DNA of 64,000 bases from Aphrophora alni (taxonomy: Eukaryota; Arthropoda; Insecta; Hemiptera; Aphrophoridae): positions 7,718,724 to 7,782,723 of the forward strand of contig OY740776.1 of the NCBI GenBank assembly GCA_963513935.1. Reading direction: 5' to 3'. Made by a program: the position numbers and the translations under genes. Shown here in pieces: positions 37,701-51,700 of the stretch (positions are counted from its first letter, which is position 1; every line of letters begins with the position of its first letter). The notes below the pieces were generated by a model. It was not told where the DNA came from, made no database searches, and saw only the letters and a list, made by a program, of their open reading frames with translations.

Positions 37701-40700
37701 CGTTGGAGCAGTTAAGATGCAAAAAATAATAAATTGAAAAATTTTATTTTTGGAAACATTATGTGTGGCATATTAAATAAAACTAAAAGTTATTCTTGAT
37801 TAAGAATATGTATGTTTATTTGACGAAGAAATTAATATGCTGACGCCTAGATTGCTAAAAAAAAAAACTGTCTTTAAAGTAACAATTAATTGAGTCTTTT
37901 AAAGAACACTTAATAATTAATTATGTCTATATGGGTGAAGGGTAATGGGCTTTGTTTGGATGAATGTATGGGATAATGGGTGTTGATTTTACAATATTCT
38001 GAATAATAGAAGGAATCGATTATGGATTAAGAGTCAGTTGAAAGATATGTCCTTTATGGTTTACAGTTTATGAACACAAGATGGTATTGTTTAAAATTAT
38101 GAATGTTACCACTTGCCAGATTGCTAATATTTATAGTTAAGAAATGTTTTTGTAGAAATTTAACTATTCAAGTGTCTTTTATCTGTCTCCTTTTGAATTA
38201 TTTAATATATTATTAATTATTTTCAAAGCCCAAAAGGTTTCTACTTCCCTTGCCTGTAGAAACCTCTTTTCTTAATTCTTCTTCTTCACTTCCTTTTGAT
38301 ATTATTTGTATTTCCACTGCACTTTAATAACACATATATCCACTGGGTATTTTAAAATTGTTTCGATTACAATTCTGTTGGTTGTATATAGTTAGGTTTG
38401 ATGAATGGAATGGGGAAGTTTGGTAGTTGTCAGGGTCTTGTGGTTGATGAGGTGGTGCCCTCAAGTGATAGTTTATTTTACAACCTGAATAATGGTATCA
38501 TTTATAAGAGTGATTTGTGCACTTAGTATTAAAAAAAAAATGTTTTTTGGGTAAAAGTATACAAAGTAGAAATTCACTCTTCAAAAATTTGTTTCTCAAT
38601 TTGACTTGGAACTTTGAATTTTGTATAGTTTTGTTTTTCAGAAATCTCGTAACGACTTATCATCGACGAACATTTTCATTTTAAAAACACTTCCTGTTAA
38701 TATAATTAATTACGTTTATTTATTTGTAATTTAGAAATATTTCAATTGGTGATGGTAGACAACTGCCAAGAAATTAAATTTTTAGTTTTTTTTTTTTTTT
38801 GGCCGATAGTTTAGTGTTATCCTTTAACGCACAACCCCCCCACCCCAATTCATTTGCCATTAAAAAAAGTAAACTTTTTTTTGTTCCTTGTAAATTTAAC
38901 GGTTTTAAAAATATCTAAAGTTAAAAACTTTAAACGATCGTCATTTTGAAAATATACAAAAAAAAAGTTCTGATTTTTTTGTGCCCTGGTAAAAGGCTAC
39001 ATAATAACTCGATATCTTATCCACTACCAAAGATATAAAGATCTTATCTAAAAGCACAGAATGTTTTTCGAAGTTTTATAACCTACAGAAATATTTTTCA
39101 AAGTTTGATTGATAGCTACAGAATATTTTTCATCGTAATTAAATTTTGTTTGAACTTTTATTGACAAAAAATTTTTTTTTTTGGTTTTTTTACTGATTAT
39201 TTTCACTGAGCAATTATTTAGTATCAACTCTCAGAAGTTCTTTCAACTAAGGAAAAATATCTCTGCATCAATAATTATTCTTAAAATACTCTCCAGTCAT
39301 TAATTTGTACAGGATGTTTGCTCTTGGAAATCATAATCTCATTTCTTCAGCAAGTAGGTCTAATATATATATATAAATTCAATCCAAACTGGTTCATTAG
39401 GTTAGATACAGCTTTAATGGGAACCGGTTTTGTTGAAGGCCACGGCGTAGTGAATTTCCGTCAACAATACAGAAAGAAACACGCGGCGGGATGCGTTTGT
39501 TGCACAATCCGCTACTTACGTCCGATATCAGATGATTGTACACAGTAAAGTTAAAAATGTTTATTTAGGATATTCTTGTTAAACGGATTAAAGTCAAATA
39601 CTCCAGTATCAAAGGTCAGGTTAGGTTAGGTTAGGTCAGGTTAGGTTAGGTTAGGTCAGGTTAGGTTAGGTTAGGTCAGGTTAGGTTAGGTTAGGTTAGG
39701 TTAGGATTAAAGTCAAATACTCCAGTATCTAAGGTCAGGTTAGGTTAGGTTAGGATTAAAGTCAAATACTCCAGTATCAAAGGTCAGGTTAGGTTAGGTC
39801 AGGTTAGGTTAGGTCAGGTCAGGTTAGGTTAGGTTAGGTTAGGTCAGGTCAGGTTAGGTCAGGTCAGGTTAGGTTAGGTCAGGTTAGGTCAGGTTAGGTT
39901 AGGTTAGGTTAGGTTAGGTTAGGATTAAAGTCAAATACTCCAGTCTCAAAGGTCAGGTCAGGTTAGGTTAGGTCAGGTCAGGTTAGGTTAGGTCAGGTTA
40001 GGTTAGGTCAGGTCAGGTCAGGTTAGGTTAGGTCAGGTCAGGTTAGGTCAGGTCAGGTTAGGTTAGGTCAGGTTAGGTTAGGTTAGGTCAGGTTAGGTTA
40101 GGTCAGGTTAGGTTAGGTTGGGATTAAAGTCAAATACTCCAGTCTCAAAGGTCAGGTTAGGTTAGGATAGGATTAAAGTCAAATACTCCAGTCTCAAAGG
40201 TCAGGTTAGGTTAGGTTAGGTTAGGTCAGGTCAGGTTAGGTTAGGTTAGGTTAGGATTAAAGTCAAATACTCCAGTCTCAAAGGTCAGGTTAGGTTAGGT
40301 CAGGTCAGGTTAGGTTAGGTCAGGTTAGGTTAGGTCAGGTCAGGTCAGGTTAGGTTAGGTCAGGTCAGGTTAGGTCAGGTCAGGTTAGGTTAGGTTAGGA
40401 TTAAAGTCAAATACTCCAGTCTCAAAGGTCAGGTTAGGTTAGGTTAGGTTAGGATTAAAGTCAAATACTCCAGTATCAAAGGTCAGGTTAGGTTCGGTTA
40501 GGATTAAAGTCAAATACCCCAGTCTCAAAGGTCAGGTTAGGTTAGGTTAGGTTAGGATTAAAGTCAAATACTCCAGTCTCAAAGGTCAGAACACCTGACG
40601 TGTCGTGCTACGCTCCTATCGGATCTTCTTGTAACTATACAATTATCCAAGATGGTGGTCAAGATTCTGTTTCCATAGGGACGTGTGATTGTGGTGTACC

Positions 40701-43700
40701 ATTACACGTAGAATTGAAATCTCCAAATTTTTATCTAATAATAACTCACAAAATACTATTTAAAAATAGCGGCCATTTTGAATTTTTCAATTATATTTAT
40801 ATAAGTAGAGCAGTGTCGTGGAAATAATTCGGTTTTGTCAAAAATTATCGTTGCAACTTGACATCACCGCTTAGCAGTAGCGCTACGTACAATTAATCAG
40901 TTGAACTAACATCAAAACTATTAGCTTTGAGCGTCTCTCATTTTTTGATAACTCAAAAATTACTAGTAACTGCCGTGATAAAAAAATAAAATATCGATTT
41001 TCCTGTAAGTGCAGAATGGTCGCAATCTGGTCAAAATACTTACGATTCAAACGATTTCGTACAAATTTTAATTTTAATAACCTAACCTAACCTAACCTAA
41101 AAATCTAAAAAAAAAAGCTGGTAGTTTTTGTTCCACTTTCTTATTTATATAGAGGTGTTTTTTTTTAACACTTGTTCCTAACACCCGATAACACCTAAAA
41201 GACATGGACGGACAGTAAATTCAATTAACAATTCGAAGAGTTAAATGAAACTGTGCTAATCCTTTGGTCACGTAACTATGCGCTAACAATACTGGATGTT
41301 GACATAATGCTCCCTGATTCACCAGAAATATAATATAAGAAGACAGAAAATGTATTTTAGAAATTATTAAATAAGTATATTTGACAATAGAAATTTTTAA
41401 ATGGAGAAAATTGGTGTCAAATATTTGTTTTCCAGAGGAAAGAGTTTTATAAAATATGTATAGTGAACTGTGCAAAAACATTGCACAAACTTTCTCATAA
41501 AAGCAAAAATGAACAATGGACGATGTGTCTTTGAAAGAAAAAAACCTATATTTTTAAACAGGGTTAAGCAGAGTTATCAACAAAAAGACTATATAATATT
41601 TAAATTAGTATTAAAAATAGCAGTCACCATTTTGAAACTGTTAAGGAAAACATTTGTGGTACATTTATGGGCAGCGGTTTTATAACGATTATAATTCTAT
41701 AATATTTTAGTTCAATATTGGGTATTATTGAAAGTTACCAAGATATTTATGCATTTGTCGAAAATTTGGTTTTCCTTTGGCCTTGAGGAAAAAATTTTTA
41801 GTTAAAAGAGAAAAATCTTTTGTTTTTTTTAAATAATAATAATGGTTTTCGAGATATTCGATATTATTATCGAAAATGAAGCGTTACGACCCTATGTTTA
41901 TGTAAACTATTTTTACCTCTGGAATCAGCTCCTGAAATATTCAATTACAGTTATGTACAGTACCACAATTGCATAACTTGCGCCGTATATTAAATAACTT
42001 TAAATATTACCTATTATAGTAGGCGGACGCACAACGCCTTGTAAAATCAACTTTCTTTTTTTTACCACCAGAATACTTTATCTCTACTTAAATGTGATAA
42101 AGTAAGAACTGCTATTTTTGGATCTCTGAATATCTTTAAATAATAACAAATAGTAGTTTCAATATATCAATTGAAAGTTCATTGTATAGATTGAGAGTTT
42201 GATGTATCGATTGAGAGATCGATATATCGAACTAAACTTCAATGTATCGATTGAGAGTTCGATATATCGATTGAGAATTGGATATATCGAGGTCATTCCG
42301 GAAGGAAGTGTCCACCCACACAAGTATAGGCCGGAAGTCGCGAAAACTAGAAGCGTTATAGAATCTCTATTTAGTAATCCATCCACAACTTTGACAGGAT
42401 GTATAATATGGCTTGTAGAAGATAGACTGTATTTTGTCCCCTTGTTGTTATAATAGACTGGTTTCTTAGCAGATCTAAACGTGAACTTATGACATCCCTG
42501 ATCCTGTCTCTAAAAACACTTGTCACAGGGGATATACAGGGTGTTCGATTTATCTTAACCACTATTTACGTTTCTGAAATTATAATTACGGTGAAAAAAA
42601 TTTAAATGGGAAACTTTTCCACAAATATATAGGGGAGGAAAAGTTATGTGATGTCAAAAAATTAATTTCGAGTGTTTTTGAGGTTATATCCTTTTTTGAA
42701 GTCATCTATGAGTCTGAAAAAGTGGTTTTTAAAATGATATCGTCCAAAGGATGGACAGATTTTAATAAAATTTTCATTTTTTTTAATAACTCTAAAATTT
42801 GGGGCCTTAAGGTCAAACACAAAATTACGATTTTCTCAAAATCAGTTCCAATTTTTTTCAAGTGTAGTCTCTATGGACCCAAGTAAAATAAATACGTTTT
42901 TCTTTCCAAAAATACCTTTTCGTGATTAAAACTAAAAAGTTGGCCAAGAATTAAAACTAAGCAAGTTCAGATCTTTATTTAAACGTATAAATATTTTTAA
43001 TGAGGATTAGTTTTGGTTGGTTTTAGTAGAAAGTTTGTGCAATTTTTGAATAATCTATTTACTTTAGACAAATGTTTCAACAAAAAGAAAATAAAGTTTT
43101 TATAATTTTTGTAGACATATCAGTGTCAATACAACGGAAATAATTTAATGGTTTTTGTTTCAGGCATTTCTGAACCCTGAAGATGCAGGTTTAGCTGAGG
43201 GTGGACAGATCAAGCTTGATGACCAGGATGTAGAGAGAGTCAGAAGGTATGTTGTATATTATGTTCTGTCTGCTGAATCCACTTATAGACTTAGTAAAAA
43301 TATGTCTTTTGGGAATAACCTAACCAAGCCTTATACACTTAGTGAAAAATATCCTTTTAAAAAATAGTTAAAGCCCAGTAAAAGAAAATTAAACAAGGTG
43401 ATGGATGCCATCATGGTACTTGCCCAGCTACAATATAATATAAGCAGATCATCTAAATGTAATCCCAAATTTGTAGGAAATGTTAAATTGTATTTCTAGA
43501 TCAAGGGGTCTTATCCTGTAGGGTAAGTTTGTTTAAAACAGTTTTTACAGCGGTGATCAGATTATAGTCTCTACACCAAATTTCATGTTCCTATATTAAT
43601 TTGTACAGCCCCTATCGTGCTTACGTACAAATGGCTTGTTGATAAACACTTTTCCCTTTCCTGAGGCTATGAAAAGTGATAATCAGTCAAAAACAGAGGT

Positions 43701-46700
43701 CGACATTTTTGATACTAATAAACTTTACCCCATACAGTACTTCATATAAAGTAAGTAAAAAATAACTGAAGTAAAGTTAAAGATATACAATTTTCTAAAT
43801 ATTTTTAAAATTCATTTAATTTTTAGTTCTTCTAGGGAAATTTTAATCCTATTTCCCCCATATTTTGTAATATTGAAAAAAATAAAAAATGTTTATTAAA
43901 GTCCAAATTGACTGTACTCTATTTTTAAAAAACAAATATTGTTTAGTTTCTGGCCAAATATTATTTTTTTTAAATGGTTTTATTAAAAAAAGAAAAATCT
44001 GTGGCTGTATCACATTAGGTCTATTGATTAAATTAATGGTGGTTCGTGTAAATTGTTTTGCAAAATAATCGAGTCTCGTGTAAAAATGAAATTCATTATA
44101 TTACTATCAATATAAATTATATCAATATTCTTACAATGTAGCAGCAATATCAATAGTAATATTATTTGTGTTATAGGCAAAATCATAACCTAATAAACAC
44201 GTTTGATTATTCCAACAACTTCATCTATTAGTTTCTAATTATAATATTATTGTAAATAATGAATTAATAATAATAAATAAAAGTTCAGTTTGAAAATAAC
44301 AATAACTAAAATACTTATATTTTTACACATATATTCATAAAGAACAAACAAAATTCCACATTTAAATCAAAATATTTTTAACAATACAATTTACTCTGCA
44401 TCCTACACGTGGGGCAGAGAGGAACTACAAGGAATGTTTGACCATCCATAGCCAAGAGTCGCTCTTATCCCGTACCGCTGCATTAGATGTTCACATCAAA
44501 AACTGCGGTTGAAAACACATTGTTGAAAAATCATGCTTGTCTAATCAGATGAGATATGGTGAGTACAGTTGTGCCAATCCCGAGAACCCTAGCTGAATAT
44601 ACACTCTATTTAATCTTTAATTAGATTTCTTTCTTAAACTTTCCTACCAGGTCTCTTGACCATCTTTTGTTTCGTTCCAATCCTGAAGCTATTTTAGTAT
44701 TCAACGGCTTGGGGTCTTTATTTTATGTTATTATCTTCCTTTTTTATAAGGCAACGATGACAGAGAGGGTTTTTTTTTTCATTTAAACAGTAAAAATAAA
44801 AGTGTCAAGCATGTGCTAAAACCACACGACTTCCTATAGACGGTTTTATAATGTTGAAGTCTTTTAAGCAGTCTACCACCAACATATTAATTTCTTAGTC
44901 TAATAAACATACATTTTCGTAATCAGGCTAAATTCTACTTTTGATTGATAACCCACACATAATATATCCAAAAATAAAAATTTTCAATTCGATAGTTTTA
45001 CGCCCTTAACTACTTTTACGCCCTTAACTACTCCATGGTCATTTTTGGTTCCCCTATAATGTTTCCTATTTGTGGGACAATACAAAGAATATAAACGCAA
45101 AGTTTGAAATTTATAAGATTTATCATCTTGTCCCTTAGACGGGTTGCCACAGACAGACGGACAGATATAAGGAGTTTTACCTACTGACACCTAAAAAAGA
45201 TATTCATAAAAGCATGCTTAAACTGGATATTATATTTTTTCAGTCGGGTTTGTATATTTATGTTAATTTATTCATCATATACATTTGTTCAGCAAAGTAC
45301 CTGTTACATCATATTGCTCGACAGGTCCTGTCACTGCCACTGTTATTATTTTCAAGTTAGCTATTATATATTTATTACTACTCACGTATGTCATGGAGGT
45401 CGACTGTGTAATGAATATTTAATTGCAATTACCTGGCCATCTGGCAAGGCGTCAATCGGTGATATGTGGAGGGGAACATTCCAATAAAAGACTTTTATAA
45501 AAATATACAACATGTATTGAATGATTGAATCTAGCTAAGCTACAAAATCAAGCATGATTGGTACAAAATCAAGAAACTTTTTTTCATTAAAAATAATACG
45601 TTTAAAAACTTCCAAACAATTTTAATTTAATTTTTAAGATGGTAATTGTATATAACCTGTCTAAGAATTAATGTAATCTAATTTTCTCATTTAGAGGCTT
45701 AAAAATGGACTTTAATGAAAACATTCTCAAATTTACTATCTAACCCAAACATGACCCAGAAAGTATTTTTTTTTTTTTTTTAATTTTGAAATTTGTATTC
45801 GTGTAATTCTATGCTATCCCGCTTTTTAATGTTTGAGACATCCATTGAACAAGTTTATAGGCGCCATCTTGGTATTTACCCACCCTGTGATACAATGTAA
45901 CAAGCAGATCCTCTAAATGTAATATCCAAAAGTTGGTTTCTTGAGCCTTGTAGGAAATTTTAAATTGTATTGGTAGATCAAGGGGTCTTATCAATGTAGG
46001 GTAATCTTAAAACAGTTCTTATACAGGTTTTCTGAACCTTGTATCACTAAATTCTTGACGTCAACTAGGCCTTTAGGTCTCGTGATGTTAAAAAGTCTCC
46101 ACTTGCTATGCTCATGTCGGTGATTCGATCCTACCTGATCTCCTAACTATACGAATATTACGTTTTCTTGAGAGGTCCAAAGTTCTAAATTATATTTTTT
46201 ATAACAATTTGTCATCTTAAAGAGATGATGTTGGGACCATTACATGCAGAATTGAAATCTGTAAATTTTAATTTAATTTTGTTTGTTACAGGTTTAATAA
46301 ATACAAATTTAATAAAATCGTATCGCTTTTTTTGCAGATATATCTGTTCTCTGAGAGTGAAAAGTATTTCTTGAAATTATGTTTGTCTGTTTGAACAGTA
46401 CTCTACAGTGTGGATCGATTTTAATCAAATTTTAGTATACTACACTTTTGAGTTCACTGTGCCGAACTTAAAGATTTAAAATCAAACCACCAATACCGCA
46501 ATTCAATAAGAAATAAATCTTGTTTTAATGAATTGTGGTATTGGTGGTTTGATTTTAATCTATAATTTTGGTGTTTGCAAATGTTGGTCTTATTTTGGAA
46601 TTTTTTATTCAAAATTTAATAAGACAAAAACACAAAATTAAAATTTTCTCATTGAGTTCAACGACTTTTGATCAAATGTTGCTGAAATATAGCCCTTAAG

Positions 46701-48707
46701 TACCGAAACAAAACGATATCAAGGGGTCTTATCCACTGTACACAGTATAAGATAAGTTTTTTTAGAACAGTAATTACACAGAATAACTGCATAGGTTTCC
46801 CTTCCCAAATTACACAGATTTTCTGATGTTGGCTAAGCCTTAACAAGCCTCGATATGAAGGAGTTTCCACTCGCTTCACTCGTATCGATAACCATACGAA
46901 TATCACATTTTCTCAGGTGCGAAATCATATCAGGATTCGAAATTGCATTCTTAGTAATAACTTCACCATTTGTCATTGTGAAGTACAGTTTTTACAATTC
47001 ATGTAGGATTGAAACTGCAATTTTTTATCTAATATCCTGTCTAATAACAACCTTTGAATATAAAAAATTTCCTATCTAAGTTGAACTTGAGATATGAACT
47101 GTTTAAAATGTCGATATACACTATAGTCCTCTGTATCAAATATCATATACCTAGGCTATCTTAACTTTTGTTGTAGGCTATAGACGACGGATCACTTTTT
47201 AGTTTCCTGAGGCCATGAAACTTGTAGATGAGTCAAATAAAAAGGTCAAACATGTGCTAAAACCACACAAATTGTGAGTCTGTAGGCATATAGGGACATT
47301 TATTTTTAGAAAGTTTAAATCTTTAAGTGGCATTTTAAATTGTGCCTGAAATTATAAGAGAAATCAATGAAAATGCTCTCTATCTTTTAATGCTATTGTG
47401 AATTGTTTGTTTCACATCTCCCAAAAAAACTGTTCTAAAAACTTATACACTATGCATATGTTAAAATAAAATGCACTGCAGTTTAATTTCAAATACAAAT
47501 AATGTTGTTGTAGATTTGCAAGTCACAATGTGTTGAAATAAGAGAGGAGGGGAGGCGTGATATCAGACACTTTAAATTCGGTCTAGCGCCAACATTAATT
47601 TTTTCGTCAAATAAACATACATATTTGTATTCAAAATATTTTCTAGTTTTATTTGATACCCCCCACATATAATATTAAAAACAAAACAAACTTCATCTCG
47701 ATAATTTTTGCTCCTTAACAACCTCAAGGTCATTGTTATGCTATATTTTCCCTATACGTGGGACAATACAAAGAATATAAATGAAAAGTTTGAAAAATAT
47801 AGGATTTATCGTCTTGTCTGCGTAGACCGAGTGCAACTTACAGACAGACAAGCTTCTGAATTTATTTTTTTCCTTTTTATTTAAAGATGAATACTCTAAT
47901 AGCGTCATGGTCAGGAAAGATGAAAGAAAGGAATCTTTCACTAAGAGGTATTCACTAAGACTACATAAAGAAAGGTAGCTAGGGTGATCCAGCTAGGGTT
48001 CACCACACCAGCGCTCATTGTGAGGCTCTGAAGGTGCATGAAATTATAATGATTTTATCTACAGACCCAAAAACATAAGGTGGAAAATTATGATTTCCAA
48101 ACTTATCTTATACTTTACATACAGGGTGGTAATTAAAATTGTAATTTATCTTTAAATGTAACTGGATAAAATAGGTATATCTCTGGAGCTGAAACTACTT
48201 GACTGATTATTTTTAACTAATTTTTGGGCGGTCAAGTCAACTTGTGCAATTTTTGACTTCATTTCCCAGAAAAAGTTTTGCAAAAAGTTCATAAGGACTT
48301 TCTGTTATAAAGAAATACATGGGGGAATAATCGGAAATGCACACATGTTGAGTCCTAATGGATTTTAGTGTGAAAAGGCATGATAAACCTGTCCCTTGCA
48401 AAAGGAAATGACCACAACAGCTGAACCTAATAAAGGAAGGGTAGTTCCCCCATAAAGGGAAGAATGTAACATTGAAATGTGTTGGGGCAGAAATAACTGG
48501 GCTGATAGAATTTGTAGACTGCCATTTTCAAAATATCTTATGATAAAGGTTTCTATACTGAATACATTAAGTTGGCATCTGGACTGGTGACTACTGACGA
48601 CCTGTGGCTGATCCTAGTAATTCACAACTGCAAGTAGCTGTTTCAGTATTGTGTCACCTACTAGCAACACCACTCAGACATTAAATTTTTTTAACAAACT
48701 CACAATT

Positions 48708-48738
<31 letters not shown>

Positions 48739-51700
48739 CATATTTGAAAAGTTTGAATAAAAATATGAAAAATGACACCAAATGCGACATTAATAGGTTG
48801 CATGTTATATGTATTTGAATATTTATTTTTCAATCTCATAACTACTGTATGTAAAAGATTATTTAAATTTTCTTTATAAAGTCTACAAGTGGCTCCTATA
48901 CAGATTCACTGTTATAATTGTTTATCCTTTCGTAACATAAATAATAAAATTATAGACTATTGCATTAATTAATTTTTATTTATTGATTGTAACGCTTGTA
49001 AATTTTTTTATAACAACTAGTATTACTAATTAAATAATATTTCAAGTGAAAAATATACGACCTAGACTTTGTAACGAGGTAATTAGTTTGATAACTCGAA
49101 AAATAATTTCCAGTAGAAGTAAAATCAAGTAAGCAGTGTATCCCCATGTTGGGAAGTGAGTAAGGATAGAGTGTATCCCATGTTGGAAGAGCATTGACAA
49201 GTAAAACCAAAAGTCCTGGGTTCGAATTCCTGTCTAGTTCGTATATTTCACTTGAAAAATAATTTATTTGACTTTTTAGTATATTTTAAGGTATTTTTAA
49301 TGTACAATATTGCAAAACTACTGGCATAAAAGAATTTTATACAGCAGCCATTTTGAAAACGTTTGAAATATTAATGCTGAATAACAAATTAGTTGAAGGT
49401 AATGTGTGTACCAAATTTTAACAAAATGTTATATGACGGTATTATTTAAAATATATGTAGGAAAACCTTTACAGTGTTAATTTAACATAAAACATTTAGC
49501 ACACAAGAGAAAAACTGTGGAAGATTTAAAACAGTTGACAATAGATGTCATTGTTGCGGTTGCTATGGTGATGAGTTATTTATTTGTTTACTTACCTTTT
49601 TACTGGGGAAAACCATTACCATTTTAACTTAACATTTAGCGCACAAATTACATAAAGTTTAGAGAAAAACTGTAGAAGATTCAAAACGGCGGACAATAGA
49701 TGCCATTGTTGCAGTTGATATGGTGATGAGTTATTTACCTTTTTTACTGGTGGAAATTCTCTACTATTTTTAATTTAAAATAAAAAATTTAGCACACAAA
49801 TTACATAAAATTTAGAGAAAAACTTTAGGAGATTCAAAACAGCTGACACTAGTTGCCATTGTTATGGTTGCTATGGTGATGTGTTATTTATTTGTTTACT
49901 TACATTTTTTACTGGTGGAAAACCTCTACAATTTTTAATTTAACATTTAGCATACAAATTACATAAAATTTAGATAAAAACTCTGGGAGATTCAAAACAG
50001 CTGACAAATTGATGTCATTGTTGCGTTTGCTATAGATGATGAGTTATTTATTTGTTTACTTACCTTTATACTGGAAAACCTTTGCAATTTTTATTTCATT
50101 ATAAACATTTATTTGGCTCAGAAATGACATAAAGTTAGACAAATCTATTTAAAACAATTGGGAAACTAAATATGAGATATTTAATGTAAATGTTGAAAAT
50201 GATTTCCTACTGCATTCAACGATAATAACAACTTCATAAGGATGCCTGTTAATAGTCACACTATTCTTTCATAGACTACTGCAAGTCCGGGATGTTTTAC
50301 TGTTGTAATTCCCAAGCATCTCCTTAGCTTGTTTCAGTTCTTTTATTTCTTTCCAGAGTTTCAACCTACTGGCTTCTTCATCTCTTTCGAGTCTTATCTT
50401 GAAGTAGTTTCTTCCAAATCCACAGAATAGTTCTGGTTCTACGAATGGAATGGTTACATGTATACAATTTCTTTGCATAATTAGTGTTTAATATACGATA
50501 TCTACTATGAGGATTGTTGGATCGACATTCTTTTATGAAAACCGTGAGAGTTACAGTTAGATTTTCATGGTATTTGTAAAACAATTTTATGACATTGATC
50601 TAACACAAGGTTACTTCTATAATTATGGTGTAACTTTTCACTCATTTGATGCTTCAATGGCTGTCATAAGCAGTTTCTTTGGAGATTTAATTATTCAATG
50701 AATTTGTGGTCACTCAGATACTGATCATACTTTCCTTAACTTTTTTATCTTGGGAATTTTTTAAAGGACAGAGTAATGCAGATCGTCCAAGAACACTTGC
50801 ACATATTCGAGACATTACTAAACAAATCAACAATATTAACATTAACACTCTTCTCAGAACATTTAAAAACATAAGGCGATGTGTGTATTTGAATACAGGA
50901 TGAGGACACTTCTGTTTACTTTAATTGAGTTATTTTAATTTTCCCAGTGTTTCTCTGTAGATTTATTTATGTTTTATGTAATTTCTGTACCAAATAAATG
51001 GTTACTATCCAACAAAAATCTTTTTTCACCAATACAAAGCTCAAAATTTGAAACATCCTTTTGCGAATATTTTTAGGTTCTGAAATCTACCTAATACCAT
51101 AACAAACAAAAATAACATAACTGCGACTTTTGTTCGCCCCACTACAATGCCTTCAAGTTCAACCATTCATCCGGCCTAGACTACGCCACTACGAGGTCAG
51201 TACTACTACAACACTTTTACAAGAATCATTGTTTGTATTTTATATCGGTTTGTGTTGTTATTTTGCAAATTTATTAACTTATGTTGGTTTTAAACTGAAT
51301 AATTCATAAGTCTATTTGACTATACAACATATCTTGGCGTAACCTAATCTATTCAAGTTTTTGGTAAACAAAAATATAGATCAGATTTGTGGTAGCAAGA
51401 ATCACCACAAATAGGTTAGGTTAGGATATAATTGCAGTATTATTTCAATTAGTCACTGTTTGACCTAGAAAAAAGGGGATCCCGTATAATACACAAGTAC
51501 CGCCTGTTAAGACTTGACCAACTTGAACCTTGTCATTAAAAACTCAAATTTTATCAATACAATTATGTTGACGCTAAACACATGTTTGTCACAAGTTCAG
51601 GCCATTATTTAATTTTTTTTTCAAAGATGGCTGCCATGGTTCAATAAATTACTACAATGTTTTTTTATCCAAAATTATCGAATTGACATTTTTGGTGACG

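Noticed and set aside
39318..39548. 76-codon frame before the TTAGG array
   Set aside because: No homology that I can recognise and no exon borders; partly built from a TA repeat.
43155..43367. 70-codon frame as a complete small gene
   Set aside because: Only its first 28 codons are real: it is Mgstl exon 2 read through its splice donor.
50269..50584. Overlapping minus-strand frames of 68-69 codons
   Set aside because: No recognisable domain; they lie just upstream of a plus-strand transposase remnant and are likely its antisense shadow or chance.
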